A stretch of 64,000 bases of DNA from Kibdelosporangium banguiense (lineage in GTDB: Bacteria > Actinomycetota > Actinomycetes > Mycobacteriales > Pseudonocardiaceae): assembly GCF_017876405.1 (NCBI RefSeq), contig NZ_JAGINW010000001.1, forward strand, positions 496,001 through 560,000, given 5' to 3'. The position numbers and the translations under genes are program-made. The stretch's first letter is position 1; each line of letters starts with the position of its first letter. Of this stretch, positions 35,491 through 45,091 are shown piece after piece. A model generated the notes under the pieces. The model saw only the letters and a program-made list of their open reading frames with translations, searched no databases and was not told the DNA's origin.

Positions 35491-36378
35491 ATGTCCGATT
35501 CCGCTCATGACGCGGTCGTCGTCGGTTACGACGGTTCGCAGGCCGCACGGCAGGCAGCGCACTGGGCCGTGCGGGAAGCCGTGACCCGGCGCCGACGGTT
35601 GGTGATCGTGCACGCGTTCCGATGGCCGCTCACTGAACTCACCCAGTTGCGCACCGAGGTTGTGGTCCTCTCCGAGGACCCCTTCCGTGACGAGTACCAG
35701 AAGATGGTCGACGCTCTGGTCGAGGAATGCCGGCCGTTGATGGGTGAACTCGAGGTGCGTGGCGTCGTGATCACCGGTGAGCCGGTCGACGTGCTTGAGC
35801 GTATGGCCACGAATGCGAACCTGCTTGTACTCGGCTCGTCCGGGCGCGGCACGGTGCACCAGGTTCTGCTGGGATCAACGTCCGCGGAGCTTGTCCGGCA
35901 CGCCAACGCGCCGGTCGTGGTGGTTCGCGGAACGGACCACCCAGCGGCAAACCGGAAAGTCGTGGTCGGCGTGGACGGTTCGAAGACCAGCATCGGCGCT
36001 GTGGATTTCGCGTATGACTACGCGACGCGGCACAACGCTGAGCTCGTGGCGGTGCATGCGTGGAGCGACTTGCCGTTGGATGCGCTCGGTGCGGTGCGCG
36101 AGTGGGATGTGAACTGGGAGGAGATTACTGAGCAGGCCAAGGTTGTGCTGGCGGAGACGCTGGCCGGGCATTCCGCGCGGTACCCGGATGTGAACGTGCG
36201 TCAGGTTGTCACGATGAGCAAACCGGTCGAGGCCTTGCTCGATGAGGCTGCCAAGGCGGACCTGCTCGTGGTGGGGAGTCACGGCCGCGGCGCGGTCCGC
36301 CGGATGCTCCTCGGCTCGGTGAGCCAGGCGATCCTGCACTACGCGAAGTGCCCCGTGGCGGTCATCCGGTCAAGCTGA
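35491..36378 (+). CDS. Tandem universal stress protein
   Basis: 295 residues from the ATG at 35491, 4 bases after GGGAGGACGGC. Two UspA domains are fused. Domain 1 begins AVVVGYDGSQAARQAAHWAV and ends with the ATP loop GSSGRGTVHQVLLGSTS. Domain 2 begins KVVVGVDGSKTSIGAVDFAY and ends GSHGRGAVRRMLLGSVS. Both keep the G-x2-G-x9-G(S/T) nucleotide-binding pattern. Cytosolic stress or dormancy protein, common in multiple copies in actinobacteria. It stands alone, divergent from the PucR-type gene. Confidence 0.92.
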   Translation: MSDSAHDAVVVGYDGSQAARQAAHWAVREAVTRRRRLVIVHAFRWPLTELTQLRTEVVVLSEDPFRDEYQKMVDALVEECRPLMGELEVRGVVITGEPVDVLERMATNANLLVLGSSGRGTVHQVLLGSTSAELVRHANAPVVVVRGTDHPAANRKVVVGVDGSKTSIGAVDFAYDYATRHNAELVAVHAWSDLPLDALGAVREWDVNWEEITEQAKVVLAETLAGHSARYPDVNVRQVVTMSKPVEALLDEAAKADLLVVGSHGRGAVRRMLLGSVSQAILHYAKCPVAVIRSS

Positions 36379-36513
36379 ACCATATTGTCTACATTGGACC
36401 ATTAAGGCAGGCTTCACAAGAAACGGTACGTCCGGCAGCGGGTGGTCGGGCGACGGGTGTCCAGCAGGTGGGCACGCTTGACCGAGGTTGTCTTTTTCCC
36501 AGGTAATGAAAGT

Positions 36514-38475
36514 GTGCCGCCCACCCAGACTGTCGCGATCATCGGCGCCGGCCCGCGCGGGACCGGTGTGCTGGAGCGGCTTGGCGCGAATCTTGAGCCA
36601 CTGGCGCCCGGGCGCCGGCTCGAAGTCCACCTGATCGATCCGTTCCCGCCGGGCCCGGGCCGGGTGTGGCGGCACGCGCAGTCGCCGTTGCTCAGGATGA
36701 ACTCGATGGCCGAAGACGTCACGATGTTCACCGACGACAGCGTCACCTGCGAAGGCCCGATCCGGCCAGGCCCGTCGTTGTCCGAATGGGCAACACTTGC
36801 ACAAACTGGCAGAATCGACGGGTCGGCGCTGTGCCCTCATGTGCTCGACGAGGTTCACTCGTTGACGGGTACGACATTCCCGACACGGCGCCTCCAGAGT
36901 GCCTACCTGACTTGGTTTTTCGAACAGACCGTGGCCGGGCTCGGCGACAACGTCACAGTGCACGTGCACAAGGACACGGTCGTACGGGTGACCGGTGGCG
37001 AGGACGAACCCCAACTGGTCTGGCTCGCGACCACGTCCGAACCAGTCGTGGCTGATGTGGTGGTCTTCGCGTTGGGCCACCTGGACAGCGCGGCCGACGA
37101 CGAGCAGTCCGCACTCGCCCGATACGCCGAGAAACACGGGCTTTTCTATCTGCCGCCGGAGTACTCCGCCGACAGCGACCTCGATGGCATCCAGCCCGGC
37201 CAGGACGTGCTGATGCGCGGGTTCGGCCTCGCGTTCATCGACCTGATGGTGCTGCTGACCGAAGGCCGCGGCGGGAAGTACCGGCCCGAAGCCGACGGGA
37301 CGCTGACGTACCTGCCGTCCGGTGAGGAACCCCGATTGTTCGTTGGGTCGCGCCGCGGCGTTCCGTACCATTCCAAGACCAACTACCGGCTGTTGGCGGG
37401 CCGTCCTCCGCTGCCCCGGTTCTTCGGCCCGGACGCCGTGGCTCATCTGGTGAGCCAGCACGCGCCAGTGGACTTCCGGTCGCATGTCTGGCCGTTGATG
37501 GCCAAGGACATCGCGTGGGGCCACTACCACGAACTGTTCAACGGGCACCCGGATCGTGTCCTGGTGACGTGGGCGGAGTTCGCCGAACGGTTCGCCGGAC
37601 TCACTTGGGATACCGACGGAATGCGGGCGCTGGTGGCCGAGACGGTGCCCGATGCAGACGACCGGCTGGATCTCAGCGCGCTTGATCATCCGTTGCAGGG
37701 GCTCCGATTCGAGACCTTTGGCGAGCTACAGGACCACCTGTGCGCGTTGATCCGGGAGGACGTCGACCGCCGGTCCACCGATCAGCACAGTGCGGATCTC
37801 GGTGCGTTCGCGGGTTTGCTGTCCGCGTTCGTGAATCTCGCCCCACTCGCGGCGGCACGCAGGCTGACGACCATTTCGTACGTCCGGGACGTGGGCGGAT
37901 GGTGGCTCGGTTTCTTCAGCTTCCTGGCCAGCGGCCCTCCTGGGCATCGTTTGGAAGAGCTACTGGCCTTGTCGCGGGCGGGAATCGTGCATTTTGTGGG
38001 CGCCGGCATGCGAGTAGACACAGTGGACGGCCAGTTCGCCGCGCACGGTTCGAGCAGTCCGCACACGGTAAGGGCGACGGCTCTCATCGAGGCCCGCATC
38101 CCCAAGCCGACTCTCGAACGCACCACCAACGATCTGCTGCGTTCGCTGTACGAATCCGGCGATGGCGCCCCGGAAGTGCTCCTCGAGCCACGGCACGGGA
38201 CCGGTCAGCTCCTGGTGTCGCCGACCGATCTTCGTCTTGTGAACAGTGCGGGCCGCGCGCATCCGCGGCGGTTCGCCTTGGGCGCGCCCACAAGTGTGGT
38301 CGCCGTGGCGGCGTTCTCACGCCCGAAGGTGAATTCGCCCGCGTTCCGTCAGAACGATCTTGTGGCCAGGGCGGTCCTCAGGACGCCGTGGCCGGCACGA
38401 TCCACTTGCGCAGCCGCGGCGGAAGACGTTTCTCCAGGCCATACGGCTCGAGGTGGGCCTGGAAGACCTCGTTGA
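36514..38475 (+). CDS. FAD/NAD(P)-binding protein (lysine N6-hydroxylase-like fold)
   Basis: About 653 residues from the GTG at 36514; the ribosome site is weak. The start matches a dinucleotide fold, QTVAIIGAGPRGTGVLERLG, followed by the family motif VWRHAQSPLLRMNSMAEDVT. WLATTSEPVVADVVVFALGH, LMRGFGLAFIDLMVLLTEGR and YHSKTNYRLLAGRPPLPRFF fit the PF13454-type FAD-NAD(P)-binding proteins of actinobacteria. The substrate is unknown. Family-like sequence ends near PAFRQNDLVARAVL; the remaining ~30 residues run antisense through the end of the SDR gene (98-base overlap). That tail may come from a lost stop or a late frameshift. Confidence 0.78.
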   Translation: MPPTQTVAIIGAGPRGTGVLERLGANLEPLAPGRRLEVHLIDPFPPGPGRVWRHAQSPLLRMNSMAEDVTMFTDDSVTCEGPIRPGPSLSEWATLAQTGRIDGSALCPHVLDEVHSLTGTTFPTRRLQSAYLTWFFEQTVAGLGDNVTVHVHKDTVVRVTGGEDEPQLVWLATTSEPVVADVVVFALGHLDSAADDEQSALARYAEKHGLFYLPPEYSADSDLDGIQPGQDVLMRGFGLAFIDLMVLLTEGRGGKYRPEADGTLTYLPSGEEPRLFVGSRRGVPYHSKTNYRLLAGRPPLPRFFGPDAVAHLVSQHAPVDFRSHVWPLMAKDIAWGHYHELFNGHPDRVLVTWAEFAERFAGLTWDTDGMRALVAETVPDADDRLDLSALDHPLQGLRFETFGELQDHLCALIREDVDRRSTDQHSADLGAFAGLLSAFVNLAPLAAARRLTTISYVRDVGGWWLGFFSFLASGPPGHRLEELLALSRAGIVHFVGAGMRVDTVDGQFAAHGSSSPHTVRATALIEARIPKPTLERTTNDLLRSLYESGDGAPEVLLEPRHGTGQLLVSPTDLRLVNSAGRAHPRRFALGAPTSVVAVAAFSRPKVNSPAFRQNDLVARAVLRTPWPARSTCAAAAEDVSPGHTARGGPGRPR

Positions 38476-39265
38476 ACGCGTGCTCGACACCGTCGGAATC
38501 CCACACGTCCCGCTCCAGAATCGGTGCCTTCAGATACGGCTGACCGACGATGTGCAGCTGTGGGCCGTTACAGCGGACCACCTGGCCGGTGATGCCGTGC
38601 GCCCTGTCCGACAACAGGAACAGGGCCACCGGCGCGATCCGGCTCGCGGTCCGATCCGGCGGGCAGGCCCGCAGCGAACGCTCCGATTTCCACACCATCC
38701 TGGTGTGCGCCAACGGGCACAGCGCGTTGACTCGGATGCCGGCCTCCTCCATGTCCAGCGCCCAGGAGTAGGTGAGCGAGGCGACCGCGCCCTTGCTCGC
38801 CGAGTAGGTCCCCAGTTTTCGCTGCCCCAGGTGAGCGCCGGACGACACGTTCACGATCGCGCCACCGCCTTGGGCCCGCATCTGCCGGGCGGCCGCGACA
38901 CCGGTGTACATCACCCCGAGGACGTTGACCTCGACCAGCTCCCTCATCTGGTCGATGTCCTCGTCCCACGGCAAGGCCTCGTAGTTCAGGCCGGCGTTGT
39001 TGATCAAACCGTGTACAGCGCCGAACTCCCGGACGCACAGGTCGACGATCGCCTGGGCCTGAGCGGGATCGGCCACCGAATGGCTGCTCGCGACGACCTG
39101 ACCTCCTTGTGCCCGGATGTTCTCCGCGGTCCGTTCCGCCAGGTCACCGTCGATGTCGTTGACCACGACCGCCGCCCCCGCATGGGCGGCGTGCAGCGCG
39201 AACGCCTCACCGAGGCCGCGCCCCGCCCCGGTGATGACCACTGCCTTCCCGTCCAAGAACCTCAT
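38378..39265 (-). CDS. Short-chain dehydrogenase/reductase
   Basis: 295 residues from the ATG at 39265. Classical SDR: cofactor loop TGAGRGLGEAFALHAAHAG, D in VVVNDIDGD favouring NAD, HSVADPAQAQAIVDL, LINNAGLNYEALPW (NNAG), IVNVSSGAHLGQRKLGTYSA with the catalytic Ser and Tyr, and the Lys of YSASKGA. Instead of ending near residue 255 it has a ~45-residue C-terminal extension (PYLKAPILERDVWDSDGVEH), seen in SDRs of the 3-oxoacyl/hydroxysteroid type acting on larger substrates. The substrate is unknown. It is convergent with the FAD/NAD protein. Confidence 0.88.
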   Translation of the reverse strand: MRFLDGKAVVITGAGRGLGEAFALHAAHAGAAVVVNDIDGDLAERTAENIRAQGGQVVASSHSVADPAQAQAIVDLCVREFGAVHGLINNAGLNYEALPWDEDIDQMRELVEVNVLGVMYTGVAAARQMRAQGGGAIVNVSSGAHLGQRKLGTYSASKGAVASLTYSWALDMEEAGIRVNALCPLAHTRMVWKSERSLRACPPDRTASRIAPVALFLLSDRAHGITGQVVRCNGPQLHIVGQPYLKAPILERDVWDSDGVEHAFNEVFQAHLEPYGLEKRLPPRLRKWIVPATAS

Positions 39266-39633
39266 GGGTCCAGTGTTGACAGTGCGCAGTGCCCGCGTGG
39301 GTGACCGGCGACGAACGGTCTAGACATTGCGCCAAACGCATCAACGAGTTCAGCCCTGCAGTAGAGCCGCGCCTATCACCGAACTACGCGAAGATGTGAA
39401 TCAAGTTGCCGATTCGATTCGTGAAATTGCCGGTCGACCTTGTAGGTGATTGCCGAATACACAGGTCAGAGCCATATCTGAGCGACGTTGAACAGCGTTC
39501 GGGAGTATAGGGATTTTTCAGTCCTGATCCACTGCCGCCCACTAACGTTCTAGCTGCCCGGAACGCGTATTACGGCATCGGGGGGTATGTCGTAATACGC
39601 TCCGGGCGCCTGACCGATCAGTCGTCAAACAGC
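39266..39633. other. Non-coding stretch between SDR and STAND genes
   Basis: About 370 bases with no supported gene. It is locally richer in A/T than its flanks (around 39395-39520) and has no long sensible frame. The SDR promoter should lie in its left part. The right end holds the large hairpin at 39556-39607. Nothing else is visible. Confidence 0.6.
39556..39607 (-). terminator. Long two-part hairpin after STAND regulator
   Basis: GCGTATTACG pairs with CGTAATACGC around a 16-base loop. After a 2-base bulge the stem continues with GCCCGGA/TCCGGGC, giving 17 bp in all. It starts 27 bases beyond the stop at 39634. No T-run is present. It probably ends the long transcript; the size and bulge are larger than other terminators in the window. 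Confidence 0.7.
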
Positions 39634-42600
39634 TCAGTGGTCGACTGGCGGCACACCGAGCGCGGTGAGAATCGCCTCCGCCGCGCCGAGCTCGACCAGC
39701 GCGTCGCCGGTCTCGCCTAGTCCTCGCAGGACCTGGCCCTTGGCTTGCCTTGCCCACGCCTCCACCAGCCGCTGCCCGGTCTTCCGTGCGATGGTCAACG
39801 CCTGCTGCGCGTTGTCGTGCGCACGCGAGAAGTCGTTGAACGCCAGGTAGCCCAACGCGAGGACCGTCAACGCACGCGCCTCCAGCAGCCGCATACCCGA
39901 GTCACGCATGACGGCGAGCGCGTCACGCGCTGCTGTGAGCGCTTCGGCAACGTGACCGGCCCTACGCAACACCGCGGACATTCCGATCAGTACGGACGTC
40001 TCGCCGTACCGGAACTCGATGTCCCTGGCCAGCTGCAGCGCCTCCCGGTAGTGGCTCAACGCGATGTCCATGTGTCCGCGCCGCATGTGGGCAGTGGCCA
40101 CGATCTCCAGGCCGCTGACCTCGTGACGCCGTTCCCCGAGCTGGCGTCCCTGCGTGATGCCTGTCCGCGCGAGGACCACGGCCCGGCGGTAACGACCGGC
40201 GTCGCAATGGGTCTCGGCCAGGCAGATGATCGTGCTCACCTCGCCGTGCCGGTCGCCGATCTGACGGCACGTCGCCAGCGCACGCAGGTGGCACTGCACC
40301 GCGTTGTCCAGCTCGCCCATGGCCCAATGCGCGAGCCCTGCCCCGTTAAGGGCGCGGGCCTCGACGTATCGGTTGCCCAGCTCGCGGGCCAGCGTGATCG
40401 ACTGCTTGTGCCAGCTCAGGGCCTGGTCCGGCCGGCCGAGCGACAGCTGGGCGACACCGATGTAGTTCAGGCCGGTCGCCTCGCCCACGCGGTTGCCGGT
40501 CTCCCGGTTGATCGTCAGCGCCTGCGAGTAGTAGCTGGCCGCCTGCGCGGGCCGGCCGAGCTGCGAGTGCACGCGGCCGAGGCTGTGCAGCGACGCCGCC
40601 TCACCGGCCCGATTGTTGATCTTGCGGTTGAGGGCGAGCGCCTCGTTGTGCTCGGTGATGGCGCGCTGGTAATCGCTGAGGTTGTAGTAGACGAGACCAA
40701 GGATGTCGAGCATCGAGGCCTCGGCGAACTGGTCGCCCTCCTGGCGGCTCGCTTCGAGAGCCACGTGGCAGATTTCCAGGCCGTCCACGCCATGACCACG
40801 GCTGATGAAGTAGCCGCGGAGAGCGTCGGTGATCAGCCAGGCGTAGCGGCGCGGCCCGGCGGTGGCGGCCCAGTTGACCGCGGCGATGAGGTTCGGGCGC
40901 TCGGCGTCAAGCCAGCTGAGTGCTTCGGTCTCGTCGGCGAGTTCGGGCACGTGGACGCCCTGGGCCATTTTCGGAGCCGGCAGCCGGGTGGTGTCCGGGA
41001 ACAGCAGCCGGGTCGCCGACTGTGCGGTATGCAGATAGAAGTCGAGCAGCCGGACCAGAGCCGGGCCGATGTCGTCCTCGCGGGCGCGGATCCCGGCGTA
41101 CTCGGCCAGTAGGTCGTGCAGCTTGTACCGGTCGCCTGCCTCCGGGTGCACGAGGTTCGCCGACACGAGGTGGCCCAGCCAGCGGCGCACCTTCGCCGGG
41201 GTGCCCGCGGTCACGGCGATCGCGGCGTCGGCGGAGAAATCCGAGCCGGGGACGAGCCCGAGCAGGCGGAACAGGTTCTGCGAGTCCGGTTCCAGCTGGG
41301 CGTAGGAAAGGTCGAACGCGGCCTGGACGGCACCCTGCTCGTCGCCTTCGACGGCCAGACCAGCGAGCCGGCCCTGCCGGCGCAGGTCAGCGGTGTACGC
41401 CGCGATCTCCGTGTTCGGGCCGGAGTTGATGTTCGCCGCAGCGATCCGCAACGCGAGCGGGAGGTAGGCGCAGGCGTCGAGCAGGTCCGCCACGGAAGCC
41501 GGGTCGTCGCGCATGCGGTCGGCGCCGATCGTGCGCGCGAGCAACGCCTTGGCCTCATCCGGGTGGAGCCCGTCGAGCGCCAGCCGGTGGGCCCCTTCGC
41601 GCGCGGACAGCCCGCCGAGCCGACCACGGCTCGTCACGAGGACCAGACACCCCGCGCTGCCTGGCAGCAGCGGCCTGACCTGGTCGACGCCACTGGCGTT
41701 GTCGAGCACGATCAGGACTCGGCGGTTGGCCAGGAGGGTCCGGTAGAGGCCCATACCCTCATCGACGTCGATAGGGACCTGCTCGGCCGGTACGCCCAAA
41801 GCGTGCAGGAACCGGGACAACGCGTCGAGTGGCCGCACGGGAGCACCAGAGGCGTAACCCCTGAGGTCGACATATAGCTGTCCGTCGGGATACCGGTTGC
41901 GGACGCGGTGCGCCCAGTGGACCGCCAGCGCGGTCTTGCCAACCCCCGCGATGCCCTCGATCGCCACGATGACCACCGCGGTGGTCTGGCTCCCCTCGGG
42001 GACCAGGGCGTCGAGGGCCTCGATCTGGGCCTCCCGACCGGCGAACCCGGTGACGTCCGCGGGCAGCTGGGCCGGGATGCTGCGGCTCGTCGGCGGAGCC
42101 ATCGTTGTCACAGTGGGCGCTTCGCGCTGCAGGATCCGTAGATGGGCCTCACGCATCTCGGCCCCAGGCCGGACGCCGAGCTCGTCGGCAAGGCGGTCAC
42201 GTACGTCACCGAACAGGCGCAGCGCGGCGGCCTGCTGTCCAGAGCCGGCGAGGGCCAACATCAGACGCGCGTTGAGTCCTTCGTGCAGCCCGCCGTGCAA
42301 GGGGTCTTCCCCGGTCAGTCGTTGCAGTTGGACCGCGGCCTGCTCGTGCAGGCCGAGTCCCATCGCCAGATCGGCGTGGCTCAACGCTGCGGCCAGGCGG
42401 CGCTGTGCGAGAGCCAGTGCTGCGGGGTGTTGGCGCAGACGGTCAGGCATGTCAACAAGCACGCCGCCACGCCAGCATTGCAACGCCTCGACGAAGAGCG
42501 CTTCAGCCGTATGCGGGTCGTCTGACGTGAGACGGCGCGCCTGAGTAGCCAGGTCGTCGAATCGGAGCGCGTCCAGGCCGTTGTCATCGACCTTCAGCAT

Positions 42601-43065
42601 GTAGCCGCCGTGCGCGGCGGTGATCGGCTGCGCCGGGTCAAGGGCACGCCGCAACCGGGCCACATATGTATAGACAAGGTTCAGCGAGGACTTCGGCGGA
42701 TGTTCGCCCCACAGGACGTCGACGATCTCCTCCCGGGTCACCACCCGGTTCGGCTGGAGAGCCAGCAGGCCGAGCAGGGACCTCGGCATCGACGGCCCGA
42801 TGTCGACCGGGCCCGCACCGGTCCGCACGCTCAACGACCCGAGCACGCCGATCCGGACATCGGTGCGCCCGTCGAGAACCAGGCCCACGACTTCGGCCAG
42901 CCTGCGCATCGAGGCGGCCCTGGGTTTGGCGACGCGGCCCTGCTCGATGTACCGGACCGCGCGAACGCTCACCTCAGCGCGGTCGGCGAGCTCCTGCTGA
43001 GTCAGCCCAGCGCGAACCCGGTGAGCGCGAAGCAGCTCACCCAACTCGTTCGGGCCGAACGCCAT
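39634..43065 (-). CDS. XRE-SARP-NB-ARC-TPR multidomain regulator
   Basis: 1143 residues from the ATG at 43065, 8 bases after AGGAT. Two DNA-binding modules are stacked. An XRE HTH lies at ~5-60 (ELLRAHRVRAGLTQQELADR, then EVSVRAVRYIEQGRVAKPRA). A SARP winged HTH is at ~70-160 (VRIGVLGSLSVRTGAGPVDI, LNLVYTYVARLRRAL). BTAD follows (~165-310), then NB-ARC (Walker A GIAGVGKTALAVHWAHR; VLIVLDNASGVDQVRPLLPG; LVTSRGRLGGLSA), winged helix (LGLVPGSDFSADA; YKLHDLLAEYAG), and a long TPR array (ASMLDILGLVYYNLSDYQRA; ASLHSLGRVHSQLGRPAQAA). The XRE-plus-SARP combination is rarer than plain SARP. Target genes are unknown; divergent from the phospholipase fusion. Confidence 0.88.
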   Translation of the reverse strand: MAFGPNELGELLRAHRVRAGLTQQELADRAEVSVRAVRYIEQGRVAKPRAASMRRLAEVVGLVLDGRTDVRIGVLGSLSVRTGAGPVDIGPSMPRSLLGLLALQPNRVVTREEIVDVLWGEHPPKSSLNLVYTYVARLRRALDPAQPITAAHGGYMLKVDDNGLDALRFDDLATQARRLTSDDPHTAEALFVEALQCWRGGVLVDMPDRLRQHPAALALAQRRLAAALSHADLAMGLGLHEQAAVQLQRLTGEDPLHGGLHEGLNARLMLALAGSGQQAAALRLFGDVRDRLADELGVRPGAEMREAHLRILQREAPTVTTMAPPTSRSIPAQLPADVTGFAGREAQIEALDALVPEGSQTTAVVIVAIEGIAGVGKTALAVHWAHRVRNRYPDGQLYVDLRGYASGAPVRPLDALSRFLHALGVPAEQVPIDVDEGMGLYRTLLANRRVLIVLDNASGVDQVRPLLPGSAGCLVLVTSRGRLGGLSAREGAHRLALDGLHPDEAKALLARTIGADRMRDDPASVADLLDACAYLPLALRIAAANINSGPNTEIAAYTADLRRQGRLAGLAVEGDEQGAVQAAFDLSYAQLEPDSQNLFRLLGLVPGSDFSADAAIAVTAGTPAKVRRWLGHLVSANLVHPEAGDRYKLHDLLAEYAGIRAREDDIGPALVRLLDFYLHTAQSATRLLFPDTTRLPAPKMAQGVHVPELADETEALSWLDAERPNLIAAVNWAATAGPRRYAWLITDALRGYFISRGHGVDGLEICHVALEASRQEGDQFAEASMLDILGLVYYNLSDYQRAITEHNEALALNRKINNRAGEAASLHSLGRVHSQLGRPAQAASYYSQALTINRETGNRVGEATGLNYIGVAQLSLGRPDQALSWHKQSITLARELGNRYVEARALNGAGLAHWAMGELDNAVQCHLRALATCRQIGDRHGEVSTIICLAETHCDAGRYRRAVVLARTGITQGRQLGERRHEVSGLEIVATAHMRRGHMDIALSHYREALQLARDIEFRYGETSVLIGMSAVLRRAGHVAEALTAARDALAVMRDSGMRLLEARALTVLALGYLAFNDFSRAHDNAQQALTIARKTGQRLVEAWARQAKGQVLRGLGETGDALVELGAAEAILTALGVPPVDH

Positions 43066-43159
43066 GGACAAGATCCTGCCCGAACAACCCGGCTACCCAT
43101 ACCAAAAGGGCCGGGCCTTCCTTACTGCTCCAGCGGCCCGCGGCCGGTAGTTTCGGCGT

Positions 43160-45091
43160 GTGCGCAGGTTACTGGGGGTGTTCGCGATAACGGTCGCGGC
43201 GCTGACTTTCGGAATCGTCGCGTCTCGGCCGGCCCCGCCACCGCCGGACGTCCCACCAGGTGGCGACCTCGCCGCGGCTGCCCGGGCGGTCGAGGCGCTG
43301 CTGCACCCCGGGTCCAGCGCCGATCCCATCGCCGAGCTCCCGGCCGATTTCTCGGCCGTGGAGAAGGTGATCCCCGGCCGGATGCGGGCGCCGGACGGGA
43401 CAATGCGCGCTGTTCACGTGGACGGCGGATGCTCTACACCTTGGGGTGACGAGAACACCCGCTGGGATTACAGCGTCGGCTGCAAAGCCCACGATCTGGG
43501 TTACGACCTGCTGCGGTATGCCGAGAAAAAGGGCCACCCGCTGCCCGCGGACCTGCGTCGCCGCTTGGACGACCAACTGTCCCGGGACATGCACAAACAG
43601 TGCGAACTCAACCCGCAAGGCTCCGCCGGGACGTGCCAGGTGGTCGCCTCGGTCTACACCGCCGGTCTGGTGGTCAATTCCTGGCACCAGCGCTGGGGGC
43701 CGCCACGGGCCGAGCCGATCTCGTCCTGGGCGGTCGGCCTGGTCGTCGTGATTTTCCTGCTGGCCAGCCGTCCACCATGGGCTCGCCAGCGGAGCCAGTC
43801 GCCGGAGCCGTCCACCGGCTCGGCGGCGTACATGTCCATGCTCCGAGTGCTGAGCGTGGCCGGGATCGTCGTCGGTGAGACGGTGCTGGCCTTCACCCAC
43901 GCCAGCGGATTCTGGCTGCTGCAACTCGCGCCGCTGCTGTTCTTCGCGGGTGGGCACGCGAACGTGATCGCATGGCGCTCCTCGGGAGCCAGCTACGGCA
44001 TGTACCTGGCCAACCGGATCCACGCGCTGCTCAAACCGGTGTTCGCGTTCGTGCTCGCCTGGGCGCTCGTGCCGTTGACGCTCGAGTTGCTTGACGCACC
44101 CGAAGGCACGATCACGTCGGTGGGCCAATTGGTCCTGGAACCGCTCTGGGTGCTTGGCCTCTTCTTGGTCACCGTCGCCGCGTGCCCACTGATGCAGTGG
44201 CTCTATGAACGGTGCGGTGTGGTCGTCCCCGTGCTCCTCCTCGCGGCCTCCACAGCCGTGGACGTCGCCGGGTCAACGGATGCGTACCTGTTGGTCAGCG
44301 GCCTTCTGCTGGCTCTCGGATTCAGCCAGCTGGCGTTTCACTGGGAGGACGGCCCGCTGCGCGGCGTACCGCGCCCGGCATTGTTCGGCGCCGCTGCCGC
44401 TGCTCTGGTCGCTTTCGTGCTCCTGGGGTATCTGCCGCTGCTCGGCATTGCCCAGGTGAGCCTGGCGTGCGCGGTGCGGTCGTTCGGGTGGCTCCCGTCG
44501 CGAGCCGCCGGCTTCCTGCTGTCGAGACCGATGACTGTGTACTTGGTGTACGTCGGTTTGGTGCTGTTGTTCGTGGGGTTGACCAGCGAGCCGGGCCTTG
44601 ACTGGTTCGCCCGGCCTCGGACATGGCTCGCGGTCTCGATGCTCGGTGCCTCGATCCTCGTCGCGTTCCTATGGTTCGAACGACGGCCGCGGCCGGTGCT
44701 CACGCTGTCCGGCCCTGTCGCGGGCACGCAGGCGCTCGCGTGCGCGCTCGGCGTCGGCTACGCGACGCTCGGCGTACTCGGGTTCGCGGTGACGGGAGTG
44801 ACGTGGCACATCGGCGCGCCCGCTGTGTTCGGTATGGCGCTGGATCCGCTGGCGAACCTGATCCACTTGATGCTCGGCGGATATCTGTTGCACACAGTCC
44901 ACGCAGGTCAAAGCGATCGCACGTGGCCATGGCTGCTTACCGGAGCCGCCTGTGTGCCGCCGATCTTCACCACCTGGAGTCCGTTCGGCTTCGCGGTACA
45001 CAGCGTCACTATCGTGGTGGCCATCACAGTGGCTGTGCGCGTGACCACAACGAGGCTCCGCTCACGAGCCACCATCGCCGCAACCGGCTGA
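43160..45091 (+). CDS. Phospholipase A2 fused to acyltransferase-3-like membrane domain
   Basis: 643 residues from the GTG at 43160. A signal/anchor helix (LLGVFAITVAALTFGIVAS) leads to a prokaryotic phospholipase A2 domain (~residues 75-165). It has GCSTPWGDENTRWDYSVGC, then CKAHDLGYDLLRYA with the catalytic His-Asp pair, and paired Cys (CELNPQGSAGTC). A transmembrane helix at ~187-205 follows. From ~230 there are about ten helices resembling acyltransferase-3 proteins: LRVLSVAGIVVGETVLAF, LQLAPLLFFAGGHANVIAWR, YGMYLANRIHALLKPV. The usual early catalytic His of that family is not obvious. The domain join is within one uninterrupted frame. It may release and re-attach lipid acyl chains at the cell surface; that is inference. 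Confidence 0.8.
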   Translation: MRRLLGVFAITVAALTFGIVASRPAPPPPDVPPGGDLAAAARAVEALLHPGSSADPIAELPADFSAVEKVIPGRMRAPDGTMRAVHVDGGCSTPWGDENTRWDYSVGCKAHDLGYDLLRYAEKKGHPLPADLRRRLDDQLSRDMHKQCELNPQGSAGTCQVVASVYTAGLVVNSWHQRWGPPRAEPISSWAVGLVVVIFLLASRPPWARQRSQSPEPSTGSAAYMSMLRVLSVAGIVVGETVLAFTHASGFWLLQLAPLLFFAGGHANVIAWRSSGASYGMYLANRIHALLKPVFAFVLAWALVPLTLELLDAPEGTITSVGQLVLEPLWVLGLFLVTVAACPLMQWLYERCGVVVPVLLLAASTAVDVAGSTDAYLLVSGLLLALGFSQLAFHWEDGPLRGVPRPALFGAAAAALVAFVLLGYLPLLGIAQVSLACAVRSFGWLPSRAAGFLLSRPMTVYLVYVGLVLLFVGLTSEPGLDWFARPRTWLAVSMLGASILVAFLWFERRPRPVLTLSGPVAGTQALACALGVGYATLGVLGFAVTGVTWHIGAPAVFGMALDPLANLIHLMLGGYLLHTVHAGQSDRTWPWLLTGAACVPPIFTTWSPFGFAVHSVTIVVAITVAVRVTTTRLRSRATIAATG

